From Notospermus geniculatus (Eukaryota; Nemertea; Pilidiophora; Heteronemertea; Lineidae): a DNA stretch of 64,000 bases. Positions 54,900-64,000 of the stretch are shown in pieces. Both the position numbers and the translations under genes were made by a program. A model generated the notes under the pieces. That model did not search any database. It had not been told where the DNA came from and saw only the letters and a program-made list of their open reading frames with translations. The DNA is taken from the NCBI GenBank assembly GCA_002633025.1, contig NMRB01000038.1:377177-441176 (forward strand). Direction: 5' to 3'. The stretch's first letter is position 1, and each line of letters opens with the position of its first letter.

Positions 54900-55937
54900 C
54901 TAGTCTAGTTTAATTCTACTGTACAGGTCAATTTCTTTGAATGAAACATACTTGGATCGCTTGTTTCGCGGTTTGATTAACTTTAAGAACAATAAGTTAG
55001 AACCGGGATCAACTTTAACCCATTCCCATTCCAATTCATTGTACTTCACCCCTGACTCCGGCAATATTATTTTCATCAACTTAACTTGCTTACTTTTAAC
55101 ATTCTCGCCAACTCGTCCCGTTATATCACACTGTATTTGAAAACCTCTTAGGTAAAAATAATCTGCCTTAATTCGTGCAAGTAAAAAGCCTAAAAGCCGG
55201 TTCGTATCGAGGGGAATAATTTTATTTGTAACAGGAACGGTTTCAGTTTCATTTACGGGGAAAGACTCCCATTTGTTCCGATGTATGATAATTTGGGCAA
55301 TTTTTTTATTTGAAAATATCTCAAATGCATCAGATTGGAAAATAAAATAGAAGCGGCCAAACTCCACTACAGATTTTTTCACCGATATCTTTGTAGAATT
55401 AAGTATTAAAGTAAGGTGGAGTTTCTCACCAATGAAGCGTTTAAATGAAGTGTATATTTGAAAGTATCTAGTCGTGGATTTGGTTGTTCCAATGAGAAAA
55501 AGCATGACAAAGATGTCTAAATCGGTTGTGTGTAAAAAATTTGCATATGAATGTTGCCAACAGTCAGAGACCACAGGAGGCAATGTCAAATAACCGCTCA
55601 ACGTTCCACTTAAAAAACTGTATAGTTTCACTTTTTTCTTAAAAACGCATTTCTGCCTTTCGATAACTTTACTGAAAATAAATATATAGTTTGAAAAGAA
55701 GCGATTCATTGTAACTCCTTGGTTGTACATTGAGATTTTGTAAGAGATTTTATACGAGTTGTCAGTCTTGTTGTAGGTGTAGACTTTTAGCCGATTCCAC
55801 GGGATGGGGTGGTCGGTGTACATGTGAAGTATCATCGTACGACTGCCGTCCTCGTGAAACTGAACGTGACCCGACACTATGGGCGGGATCAACGAAACTG
55901 AGCGACCAAAGCGGTACTCAATTAAAAATCGGCTTTC
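54900..55937 (-). CDS. Propeller-like family gene D, terminal coding exon
   Basis: Minus strand. The acceptor CTGATTACAG (AG at 55939-55938) opens the frame with 'ESRFLIEYRFGRSVSLIPPI'. The exon ends at the stop at 54902-54900, about 345 residues. The first ATG (55892) is inside the domain, so earlier exons are likely. Strand-turn motifs: 'SRTMILHMYTDHPI', 'FEIFSNKKIAQIII', and 'VDPGSNLLFLKLI' near the C-terminus, matching those of A, B and C in order and spacing. Very rich in Phe, Ile and Lys. The frame has no interruption, unlike gene C 1.3 kb downstream on the same strand. Function is unknown. Confidence 0.67.
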   Translation of the reverse strand, partial: ESRFLIEYRFGRSVSLIPPIVSGHVQFHEDGSRTMILHMYTDHPIPWNRLKVYTYNKTDNSYKISYKISMYNQGVTMNRFFSNYIFIFSKVIERQKCVFKKKVKLYSFLSGTLSGYLTLPPVVSDCWQHSYANFLHTTDLDIFVMLFLIGTTKSTTRYFQIYTSFKRFIGEKLHLTLILNSTKISVKKSVVEFGRFYFIFQSDAFEIFSNKKIAQIIIHRNKWESFPVNETETVPVTNKIIPLDTNRLLGFLLARIKADYFYLRGFQIQCDITGRVGENVKSKQVKLMKIILPESGVKYNELEWEWVKVDPGSNLLFLKLIKPRNKRSKYVSFKEIDLYSRIKLD

Positions 55938-55959
55938 CTGTAATCAGTTGATTCGGAAA

Positions 55960-57180
55960 AAATAAAAAATGTACAACACGTGCTTTACTGAATGACTCTA
56001 CGGCATCTAACTATCCGACGGTCATGCAAGATTTACTCCTGGGCGCATTGGCCTTCGAGTTGGAAGTCGAGCAACGTGGAGCGCTGTCTCTACTTGCAAC
56101 ATGATTACAAGTAGATTGAGAAGCCTGTTCCATACCTATCAGGGCCGATGACGCTTTCAATTCGGCCCTGATGGAAAAATCAGATACAAGTGTCCAGGGG
56201 CGACAGTTTTCTCCCCCCCCCCCCTTGGAAAGCAAAAAAACCATCCAGGTAAAGAGACTCTTTCCAAAGACATACTGTTGCTTGGATTATGTGCTCATTG
56301 TTGAAGGTAAACAATGTTGGGTGAGGTTCGTCGTCGGATGAGTGGCCCTCGACCACGTTTCAAAGATTTCCTTCCATGAGAATAACTAGTGGTTATCACG
56401 ACCGCTTAGCAAGCGGCATGTCCCGGGTTCGAATCCAGCCTGAGCCACATTGGATTAATCATCCTTGCCTTTAACGTCCGTCGCATGGGACACTAAAGTC
56501 GGTGTCAGACTGGCGCGTACGCAGCGCGTCCTGCAGGCGTTCCACCAATCAGATTCCTCGATAGGTGTTTCGGTCCGTGTTACCCGCATTCCTGATTGGT
56601 TGAATGCTTCCTGACGCGCTGCTTACGCGCTAGTCTGTCACCGCCTTAAGCCGTGGTGTCGTTTAGGGTGAACTGAACTGACCCCCACATAGTATAAACT
56701 GACCAGTGGATGTTTGTACTTGCATTGGCCCCAGTGTTTCCGCCAGAGACGGAAGGAACACAGGGCCACTTTTCTTTAATTTCATGGGGTTATTGTTGAT
56801 TTTGAAGAAATTAGCACCCTCAAAAAAATTTCTAGCAGAGACCCTAGACCTAATCATTTAGGGCCTATATTATCAGTTTGTGCTCTTCCCCAGAAATGGG
56901 CCTATGCAAATACAAACATCACTGGTCAGTACTACGTCATGTGGGTGTCAGCTACTGTCTGGTTCACCGTACCGTGTGTCACATGGAATAGTAAGCCGTG
57001 GTGCCTAACCTTGTGCCTTTGCAAGGGTAAGTAAAAGACCCCATCCAAGTGAGGAATATGAGTAACTTGAGATGGCCTCTTCCATACTTACCAGGGCGAA
57101 TAATGGTTTGACTTCGGCCCAGACGGAAAAAGACAACTAAATACGACAGAGTATTAACTACGTAATACTAAAGATTGGAC
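55960..57180. other. No gene; tRNA-like and SINE-body fragments
   Basis: A tRNA-like stretch at 56383-56452 has CCGC-TTAGCAA-GCGG, which forms an anticodon arm reading AGC (Ala), and CCCGGGTTCGAATCC as B-box, but T and acceptor stems do not pair. 56110-56185 and 57015-57130 share CTTCCATAC.TA.CAGGGC and GTAAAAGACCCCATCC words, also found at 59223, so they are dispersed SINE-like bodies. Confidence 0.5.
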
Positions 57181-57369
57181 GGTGAAGTCATATCTTATTT
57201 CAAGATGGCAGACGTATACAGCAGGAAGAGGTCAAAGGGTCACACTTGACAACTATCACACAGGGAACCCAATAGTTAGCCTACATATAGGCCTACGTGC
57301 AAAATGTACTTGCCTTCTGTTGGTACATCCGGGAACCTATCTTTCGAAAAGCTTCGCTCTTTTCCAAGC

Positions 57370-57600
57370 ATTTTCCTTTCCTTTTGCTCATCTGACAAAC
57401 AAATTTGACGACATCAGGCATGTTGACGAATGTCGTACATTTGAATGTGAAACAAATTGCAGCGCATGCCAGGATGGACCTCACCTCTACGAATCCGATA
57501 TCTGGATTCATGATACCCCAGTCGCGTGCCACGAATTCGAAGTTCTCGCTCTTCATCACGCTGGCCATGGTCCGTGACATGGCATTCTTGGCCAACAGGG
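57370..57600 (-). CDS. Candidate PAN/apple-like cysteine exon, copy 1
   Basis: Minus strand frame 57595-57293. 'EVRSILACAAICFTFKCTTF' followed by 'FVCQM' has the C-A-x2-C-x5-C-x2-F...C spacing of PAN/apple modules in secreted invertebrate proteins, preceded by 'ENFEFVARDW'. The frame runs about 100 residues. A second copy of the same exon lies 350 bases away in reverse gene order. No signal peptide, flanking exon or stop context was established, so this may be one exon of a larger gene or a relic. Confidence 0.4.
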
Positions 57601-57715
57601 AAAAGTGAAGTTTATGAGTATGGCCAACAAATCCGTAGCCAATATTAGTGACCTAGGGAGTCCCCAGGCGGTGAGACCTGGTCGCAAAATTGAACATAAT
57701 ATTCTAAAAGTAAAA

Positions 57716-57905
57716 GTCTTTTTTCCTTTCCTTTTACTCATATGACAAACAGATTCGACGACATCAGATACGATAAAGAGTGTCGTGCATCTCAGCCTTA
57801 AACAAAGTGCAGCGCATGCAAAGATGGACGACACCTCTCCAGTTCCGATGTCAGATCTCGTGCGACCAATGCCAAGTTCTCGTTATTTGTCATGCTGTTC
57901 ATCGG
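57716..57905 (-). pseudogene. PAN/apple-like cysteine exon, copy 2 (damaged)
   Basis: Minus strand. 'EVSSIFACAALCLRLRCTTL' and 'VCHMSKRKGK' parallel copy 1. The preceding 'NLALVARD' lies in another frame because about 14 bases are missing relative to copy 1. DNA identity extends over about 190 bp, so this is a local duplication. A third partial trace of the downstream sequence (GTCAACCTAGGG... and GGTGGTGAGA) is at 58255-58320. Confidence 0.42.
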
Positions 57906-57999
57906 TCCTGACATGCCATAGGCCTACTTTAAAGGGAATATGTAGCGGCAGTCAAAAATGGTACTAAGAATAATTTCGTGGCCCAGAAAATTTACAATT

Positions 58000-59580
58000 T
58001 TGAAATTACAAATTTCGTATATTAGTAGATTACATCCCCAGGTATGTAATCCCCTAGGTAGATTTGCAGTTTGACGTGTTCTGAATGCTATTCGAAGGCA
58101 GAAAAGCATCAGCACTTGTGCAAACATGCACTTGGTAGGTAATTAATTCCCGATGTGAGTAATCGATTCAAGATGGCGACGTTCGATTCTCTATTCAGAC
58201 AACTTGATTGCACGACCAGTTGGCTTTAACAGATAAGGAGCTTTCTAAGTAAAAGTATGGCTAACAAGTCCGTGGGCAATATCAGTCAACCTAGGGCGCC
58301 CCCTGGTGGTGAGATACGGCCGCAACCTTCCGTTTATTCCAAACGTCGATAATGAATTACAAGTATATGTACCACATCTGTAAAAAATCATTTAACGGAA
58401 TCTTGGTCCACTGTCGAACTTATCTCCATTCTCCACACAGTGACCAACACTCCATGCTTCTATAGAAGTTTTCCGAAGGTTACCGATATTTGCCGACCCT
58501 GTGCCGATGTTGTGTGATTGACAGTTACTACTCACTAAAGATGAAGAGAAGATGGCGGTCACGACTACAAACATGGATGGCGTTGTATATACTTCGGGGG
58601 TAACATTGTCTGAAGTGTGTCCTCCTGGTGTTGTCGATTGGTAACACGCTTGACTCACAATATTCTTAAAAGGGTCACTGCGTGGGGGGTCGATCCTCCA
58701 ATCAGGACATGTGCAAAATAGCTGTGAACCAATCAGGATGAGACTATCACCCTAAGTGGTGTCACGTGTCCCGAACATGCAATCGGCCATTTCGCTTGTG
58801 GAATGTCTGGGGTGCACAGGGATGTTGAATGTTCTGAACGTGTGACGGTGTAATATCTGCCAGTGTTTCCGTATGTCAGTGTTTCCACTTATTGTTTGGG
58901 AAACGCTAGCAGATAGACCGACACATTTCTCTGTGTCTCCTATTGTCGCGTCGCAGCTTATTCCGTCAGAAAATAGTAGGGGAACACTCACAGATGGAGA
59001 ACAGTCAAAAACTTTACAACGGTAGTGTCGCTTTGGGAAATTTGATGTCGAACTGAAGTTCCCACCCATACTTCGTGGTACCAAATAACTCTCTTGCATG
59101 TTACCCTTTTCCCCCCGAACACGCCGGGGATCTCCCACAGTATTAATAGTGAGAGACTAATGGCATCTCTTTAGGTGCGGTAAAACCCCTGGTCCCTTGT
59201 GCCTTAGTGTCTACGCCAGGGAAAGTAAAAGACCCCACACAGGTGAACAGTAGTCTGTAGTGGAATCCATACCCCTGGCAAATTCCAACAGAGTTACAGG
59301 CCGTGTAATATACGTGAATAAGAACACAAGTGAATTGGTCCCTCACCGTAAAAACTTGCTGGTAAAGTTCAGCAGACTCGGTACTTGCAGTCAAAATCAA
59401 CTCTTCGTATCGAAAATATATGTAAGTGTACGATATCACGATGATATTTCCGTTTGAAGGTCGTTCTTCTCCTGGTGGCCTCGCAGTCTTCATTGCCTTC
59501 CCCGTGGCTTTCAAATCGTTAGCTGGTGAAAATGGTTAGAGAAAAAGTCACAAATTGCAAATTGAACGTTTTTATGGGTG
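58000..59580. other. No supported gene
   Basis: Minus-strand frame 58752-59138 (128 codons) has several Cys and Ser but no motif I recognise. Sequence at 59160-59275 resembles the SINE-like body near 57030. Confidence 0.35.
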
Positions 59581-59587
59581 TCCAGAA

Positions 59588-60642
59588 TGAAATGGTCCAT
59601 GGACCATGTGCTCACCTGTGTGACTGTACCAGAAGAACGAATGACAAATGTTAAAGCACAATGTTCTGGGCAAGCATTAGTTCCAGGAACGGACGGTACT
59701 AGTACCCAGACACTTTGAACTTTGACCTATGCGACCTTGAAAAGTAGGTCAAATCACAAACCCATTAAGTGTGTCATGTATCCCCATATCCCCATATCCA
59801 AAATTTGGAGACGATCCAGTCATTACCTCAGGAGTTATTGCACTTTTAGTGTTTTGGGTTTTGGCCACCTGGTGGCCAAGCCAAGAATCGAACCGGACCG
59901 AAACTTGGTGTCATAGGTCATATGACCTAGAGCTATATAAGTACCAAGTTTCAGGTCAATAGCCCCATCGGTTATGAAATGTGCCACCAAAAGGCGAAAT
60001 TCCGAACTTTGACCTCTGTGACCTTGAAAAGTACGTCAAATCAAAAAACCGTTACATCTGTAATGCACCCTCATTAGATACACCTATGATAAAAATTTGG
60101 AGGTGATCCAGTCAATACTTCAGGAGTTATTGCACTCTTTGTGTTTTCGGTTTCTGCCACCTGGTGGCCAAGCTAAGAGTCGAATGGAACCGAAATTTGG
60201 TGTCATAGGTCATCTGACCTAGGGGCATATATGCACCAAGTTTCAGGTCAATAGCCCCAGCGGTTACGAAATGTGCCACCACAAGGCAAATTTCTGAACT
60301 TTGACCTCTGTGACCTTGAAAAGTAGGTCAAATCAAAAACCCGTTATATATGTTATGTATCCTCATTAGATACACGTATGATAAAAATTTGGAGAAGATC
60401 CGGCCATTAGTTCAGGAGTTATTGCACTTTTTGTGTTTTTGGTTTCCGCCACCTGGTGGCCAAACCAAGAATCGAATCGGACCGAAACTGGGTGTGGTAG
60501 GTCCTCTGACCCAGGGGTATATATGTACCCGGTTTCAGATCAATAGCCCCAGCGGTTACGAAACGTGCCCTGCTAACGGACAACGACGACGGACGACGAC
60601 GGACGCCGCACCATCGTATAAGCTCCCCACAGGTGAGCTAAT
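59588..60642 (+). repeat. Dispersed ~300-bp-unit repeat block, copy 2
   Basis: Same order as 38610-39562: TGGTCCATGGACCA start, three units with GCCACCTGGTGGCCAAGC and CTTTGACCTCTGTGACCTTG, a (GACGACG)n stretch, and the CACAGGTGAGCT end. Confidence 0.82.
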
Positions 60643-61700
60643 GAAATGGTCCATGGACCATGTGCTCACCCGTAGTGTAATGTAACAGTGTAATGACAGA
60701 GAGAGGTACATGTCAGTTATGAGCAATCTGGGTCAAGTCACTCCCAAGTTGCAGACTTCAATGATTGTTGGGTTATGCCACCTGGCGGCCATATTGGATG
60801 TCCGATCGGGCTGAAACTTCACATGCACATATAGGTCATCTAGAGGGAGCCACGTAGCACATTTGAGCGCTCTGGGTCAAGTCATTCCTGAGTTACAGCA
60901 CATTTGATGATTTTTCGGGTTACGCCACCTGGTGGCCATATTGGAAGTTTAATCAGGCCGAAATTTGACGTGCTTGTAAAGGGCACCTAGAGGGAGGTAA
61001 ATATCAAGTTTGAGCGCTCTGGGTCAAGTCATTCCTGAGTTATAGCACATTTGATGATTTTCGGGTTACGCCACCTGGCGGCCATATTGGAAGTTTAATC
61101 AGGCCGAAATTTGACGTGCTTGTAAAGGGCACCTAGAGGGAGGTAAATATCAAGTTTGAGCACTCTGGGTCAAGCCGTTTCTGAGTTATAGCACTCGGAT
61201 GATTTTCAGGTTACGCCACCTGGCGGCCATATTGAATGTCCAATCGGGCCGAAACTCAGTATTTTTGAAGGTACCCCTCTAATACATGTTTATGCAAGAT
61301 CTGAAGATGCTCGGTGAAATAATGAAGAACTATGGCAGGTTCGTTACTTTTGTCGAACTTTGACCTCTGTGACCTTGAAAAGTAGGTCAAATCAAAAACC
61401 CGTTACATATGTTATGTATCCTCATTAGATACACCTATGTTAAAAATTTGGAGAAGATACGGCCATTAGTTCAGGAGTTATTGCACTTTTTGTGTTTTTT
61501 TGTTTCCGCCACCTGGTGGCCAAACCAAGAATCGAATTGGACCGAAACTGGGTGTGGTAGGTCGTCTGACCTAGGGGTATATATGTACCCAGTTTCAGAT
61601 CAATAGCCCCAGCGGTTACGAAACGTGCCCTGCTAACGGTCCACGGACGACGATGGACGACGGACACACCAGGACGGTAAAAGCTCACGGGTGAGCTAAA
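60643..61700 (+). repeat. Repeat block copy 3 with a different ~145-bp internal unit
   Basis: Begins again with TGGTCCATGGACCA directly after copy 2. It then holds about four ~145-bp units (GGGTCAAGTCATTCCTGAGT, CGCCACCTGGCGGCCATATT, GGGCACCTAGAGGGAGG) before one unit of the copy-1 type and the GGTGAGCT end. The two unit types share a CCACCTGGYGGCCA core. Confidence 0.8.
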
Positions 61701-61766
61701 AATTATTCACCGGGGGGGGTAGCCTTTGAGGTTTTTTTCTAAGACGNGAGATGAGCTCAACAAACG

Positions 61767-61885
61767 TGGCGCGTTTCCGTGCGCGGAAACGCTCGAAATC
61801 ATTGTTTTTTTCCGGGCTGTGACCAATGAAGCGGAAAAAAAACAATGCTTTCCAGCGTTTCGCGCACGGAAACGCGCCAATGGAA
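61767..61885. mobile_element. Fold-back MITE
   Basis: TGGCGCGTTTCCGTGCGCGG and AAACGCT are matched by AGCGTTTCGCGCACGGAAAC and GCGCCA. Inner arms ATTGTTTTTTTCCG and CGGAAAAAAAACAAT extend the stem. Confidence 0.78.
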
Positions 61886-61939
61886 AGCAGGCCTCAGACT
61901 CTACCATTGTGCGACCAATGAGACAAAGTAAGCGGGATG

Positions 61940-62350
61940 CTAAATTTTTTCCCGAACCTTTCGTGAATACACTGTACATTTTGTAGTTACTATAGTCGCA
62001 AGAGGGACACTTTTTTGGAGTAAAACACTTTTTCAACGCGCGTGGGGGGATAACTGGGTCGTGGGGGTAAGGTTTAGGGATTGGTTTAGGGTTAGGGTTA
62101 GGGCTAGAAAAGAAAAGGTTTATGTAAGGGGTAGCATTACATGGGGTATTCTATTAGATTCGTTGTATAAGATTTAGAATCACTCCGCTTGCCGCCAGCT
62201 GCCTCGGTAGCCCAGTGTTCACAGCGTTGGGCCTACGTACCGCAGGTCCCTGGATCGAGTCTAGACTAGTGCCGGTTTTTTTCCACTTCTTCTTCTCTCG
62301 CGCTTTTCATTTTACTGAAAATACGAAAGGTTCGGGAAAAAAAATTCGCA
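61940..62350 (+). mobile_element. Inverted-repeat element with tRNA-like head and TTAGGG tract
   Basis: TTTTTTCCCGAACCTTTCGTG (left) and CGAAAGGTTCGGGAAAAAA (right) form the ends. Inside are TTAGGGTTAGGG (62087-62102) and a tRNA-like stretch 62199-62277 (GGTAGCCCAGTGTTCACAG and GGATCGAGTCT) followed by TTTTTTT. The tRNA-like plus TTAGGG combination resembles the arms at 477-898 and 8309-8907, with different sequence. Confidence 0.55.
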
Positions 62351-64000
62351 AGCGGGATACCAGCTGAGTTACATTTTCCATTCGTTCAGCTGAATTGAAT
62401 GGAGTTGAAACCATGGCTATAATTTGTGAAGTGCACAGGCCTACCTACCTCAGGATTAGGATTTCAACTCGTCAGGAGTTTCATGCTGAAATAAGCTAGC
62501 TCTCGATTTCAAACCGTAGTATATCATGTATATAAAATGCCTATTATCAGTCTTTTAACCGCTGATCGAAGGTCATTAGTATTGTATCATTGTTCGTAGA
62601 AACAATTCCTGTCTTTGTGATTTATTTGGATCTTTTGTCAATTTCTGTAGCGAATTCTAGTCGCATGAATAGTTCGTGTGGTTAGGTCTATATACTGCAT
62701 GGCTGTACTCGACTCCTGTTCTTAGGCCTATGTGTTCTGGTGCAGAGAACGGTGTTTTCGAATGAGTCGAACAGCCGAAAACCCATTAGAGAACGTATTC
62801 CTGTTCCCGAATCTCACACCACCTCAGTCGGTGGGGCACACGGGAACAGTCGAGAACAAAGATGGCGGACACTGGCGGCAAATTTATATATATTTTTCGT
62901 CAGATCATAATGTAATTCGAGGTTTAGGATCAAGCAGAAATTACAAGAATACCATATCCTTATTCTAAACTGAATAATTTTGAAGTAGGCATACAATGTA
63001 TTCTTGAAAAAAAACTGGCAGTTTTACGCCGCCGTATTGACGCCGGAAGTGAAACCATACTAGCAGGCACTTACCTGTTCGGGACACGAGAACACGTTCC
63101 TGTGTTCTTGGCCTGTTCGGGTGCAGTTCAGAAAGTGAGTCGAATACAGCCTATGATTCCAGCTTCATCTATGGAGTTCCATGTCGGCTTGTGGACGCCA
63201 GATCCCACCACCAACTCATGCAACCCAAGTCGCATTTGTACCCAAGTCGATGGAAACCAGTTAACATGCATGCACCATCGATTTTACTCAATGGGAACCG
63301 GAGGAACTACGTCACGACATGGCGCTGTGAGCGGTGCGACCGAAGTTTCGTGTTTCTAACGTTATTTCCATTTATTTCTGGCGTGAAAACAACCCTTTTG
63401 TTTCGGTCGCCTGGCGATAAAATTAGCAGATGAAAATTTCTGCACTTTTCGATGCTTTTGTCCTTAAAACAAAAAATAGGATGGCGATAATGGCAATGTC
63501 TTCATCTCATATATTCCTGTAGAAAAATGTAGAACTGATTTTTATGACGTCGCTACGGTCGCACCGCTCGCAGCGCCGACCTGTCGGGATAAACGGCAAG
63601 CGGGTTCCTCATAGTAAGACACGCCGCATAAACTTTTTTGTCATTAAAAATGACAATTTTTGATCGAAAACGTCGGTTAAGTACTGAATACTTCTGCAGA
63701 ACATGGGGACAATCCACTCAACTTTATCCATTTTCTAATAGAGCTCAGCATACATGTACAGTCGTTAACATAAGTTTATCTACACCTACTACCTTGAATA
63801 TTTCAAATACTACGGGCCAATTTTAGAACGGTTTGTACCACATGAAAGTATATAACCTTGGTCATATTTCTGCATCAAAATTTTGGAAATTTGGAAATAT
63901 CATAATTATGTAATAGCTCGTTAGAAAAACCCCTAAAAATCAACACTTTTATTATGGATTTTTTGGTGACTTTTGTTGCAGTGTTGATAGAGTGGCAGTT
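62351..64000. other. No gene seen; weak inverted pair
   Basis: GGCGCTGTGAGCGGTGCGACCG (63320-63342) and CGGTCGCACCGCTCGCAGCG (63550-63570) are near reverse complements, possibly a small MITE. 63845-63935 carries the repeat shared with 14190. ORFs are short and unrecognised. Confidence 0.4.

Noticed and set aside
56383-56452. tRNA-Ala(AGC) gene
   Set aside because: The anticodon arm is good, but the T stem and acceptor stem do not pair, and similar SINE heads are common here. Treated as tRNA-like repeat.
58752-59138. 128-codon minus-strand ORF with several Cys
   Set aside because: No repeat of Cys spacing, no acceptor in a convincing place, no family resemblance. Not enough to call a gene.

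Overview
The window is animal nuclear DNA, AT-moderate, intron-bearing and crowded with transposable elements. Spliceable genes with GT-AG introns, AATAAA signals, BEL/Pao, Penelope and PIF/Harbinger elements, tRNA-derived SINEs and many fold-back MITEs point to a marine invertebrate. The recurrent words TAGGCCTA and ACATGTA and the TGACCTTGACCTCTGACCTT repeats suggest a deuterostome such as an echinoderm, hemichordate or amphioxus, but I cannot fix the species. There are N bases at 28884, 35871-35957, 41418 and 61747, so this is an assembled scaffold.

Layout. 1-363: 3' end of a gene ending in a LamG/concanavalin-like domain. 477-8907: a composite in which a BEL/Pao gag-pol, cut just before its integrase, is joined to the 3' half of a Penelope-like element (RT catalytic motif plus GIY-YIG nuclease). 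The whole is bracketed by inverted repeats that carry tRNA-like sequence. 8.9-24 kb: no convincing intact gene; one cysteine-rich exon candidate (10965-11303), a 275-bp tandem array, and a dense series of small inverted-repeat transposons, several with clean target-site duplications. 24132-30396: a 6.3-kb PIF/Harbinger transposon with TTA duplications, with a MADF/Myb-like gene and a DDE transposase facing each other, both decayed. 30.4-41 kb: a LINE 3' fragment, SINE pair, minisatellites and a 2.2-kb element with 0.55-kb inverted ends. 42-56 kb: the only region that looks like host coding capacity, a cluster of four (perhaps five) related genes of an unrecognised, probably beta-propeller family, two on each strand pointing toward each other, with a 1.3-kb long inverted repeat and a Harbinger derivative between them. 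57-58 kb: a duplicated PAN/apple-like cysteine exon, minus strand. 58-64 kb: dispersed repeats and little else.

The most interesting host feature is the propeller-like paralogue cluster; the most unusual mobile structure is the BEL-Penelope chimera inside inverted repeats. Splice sites, homology calls and repeat ages were read by eye and not tested by any search.
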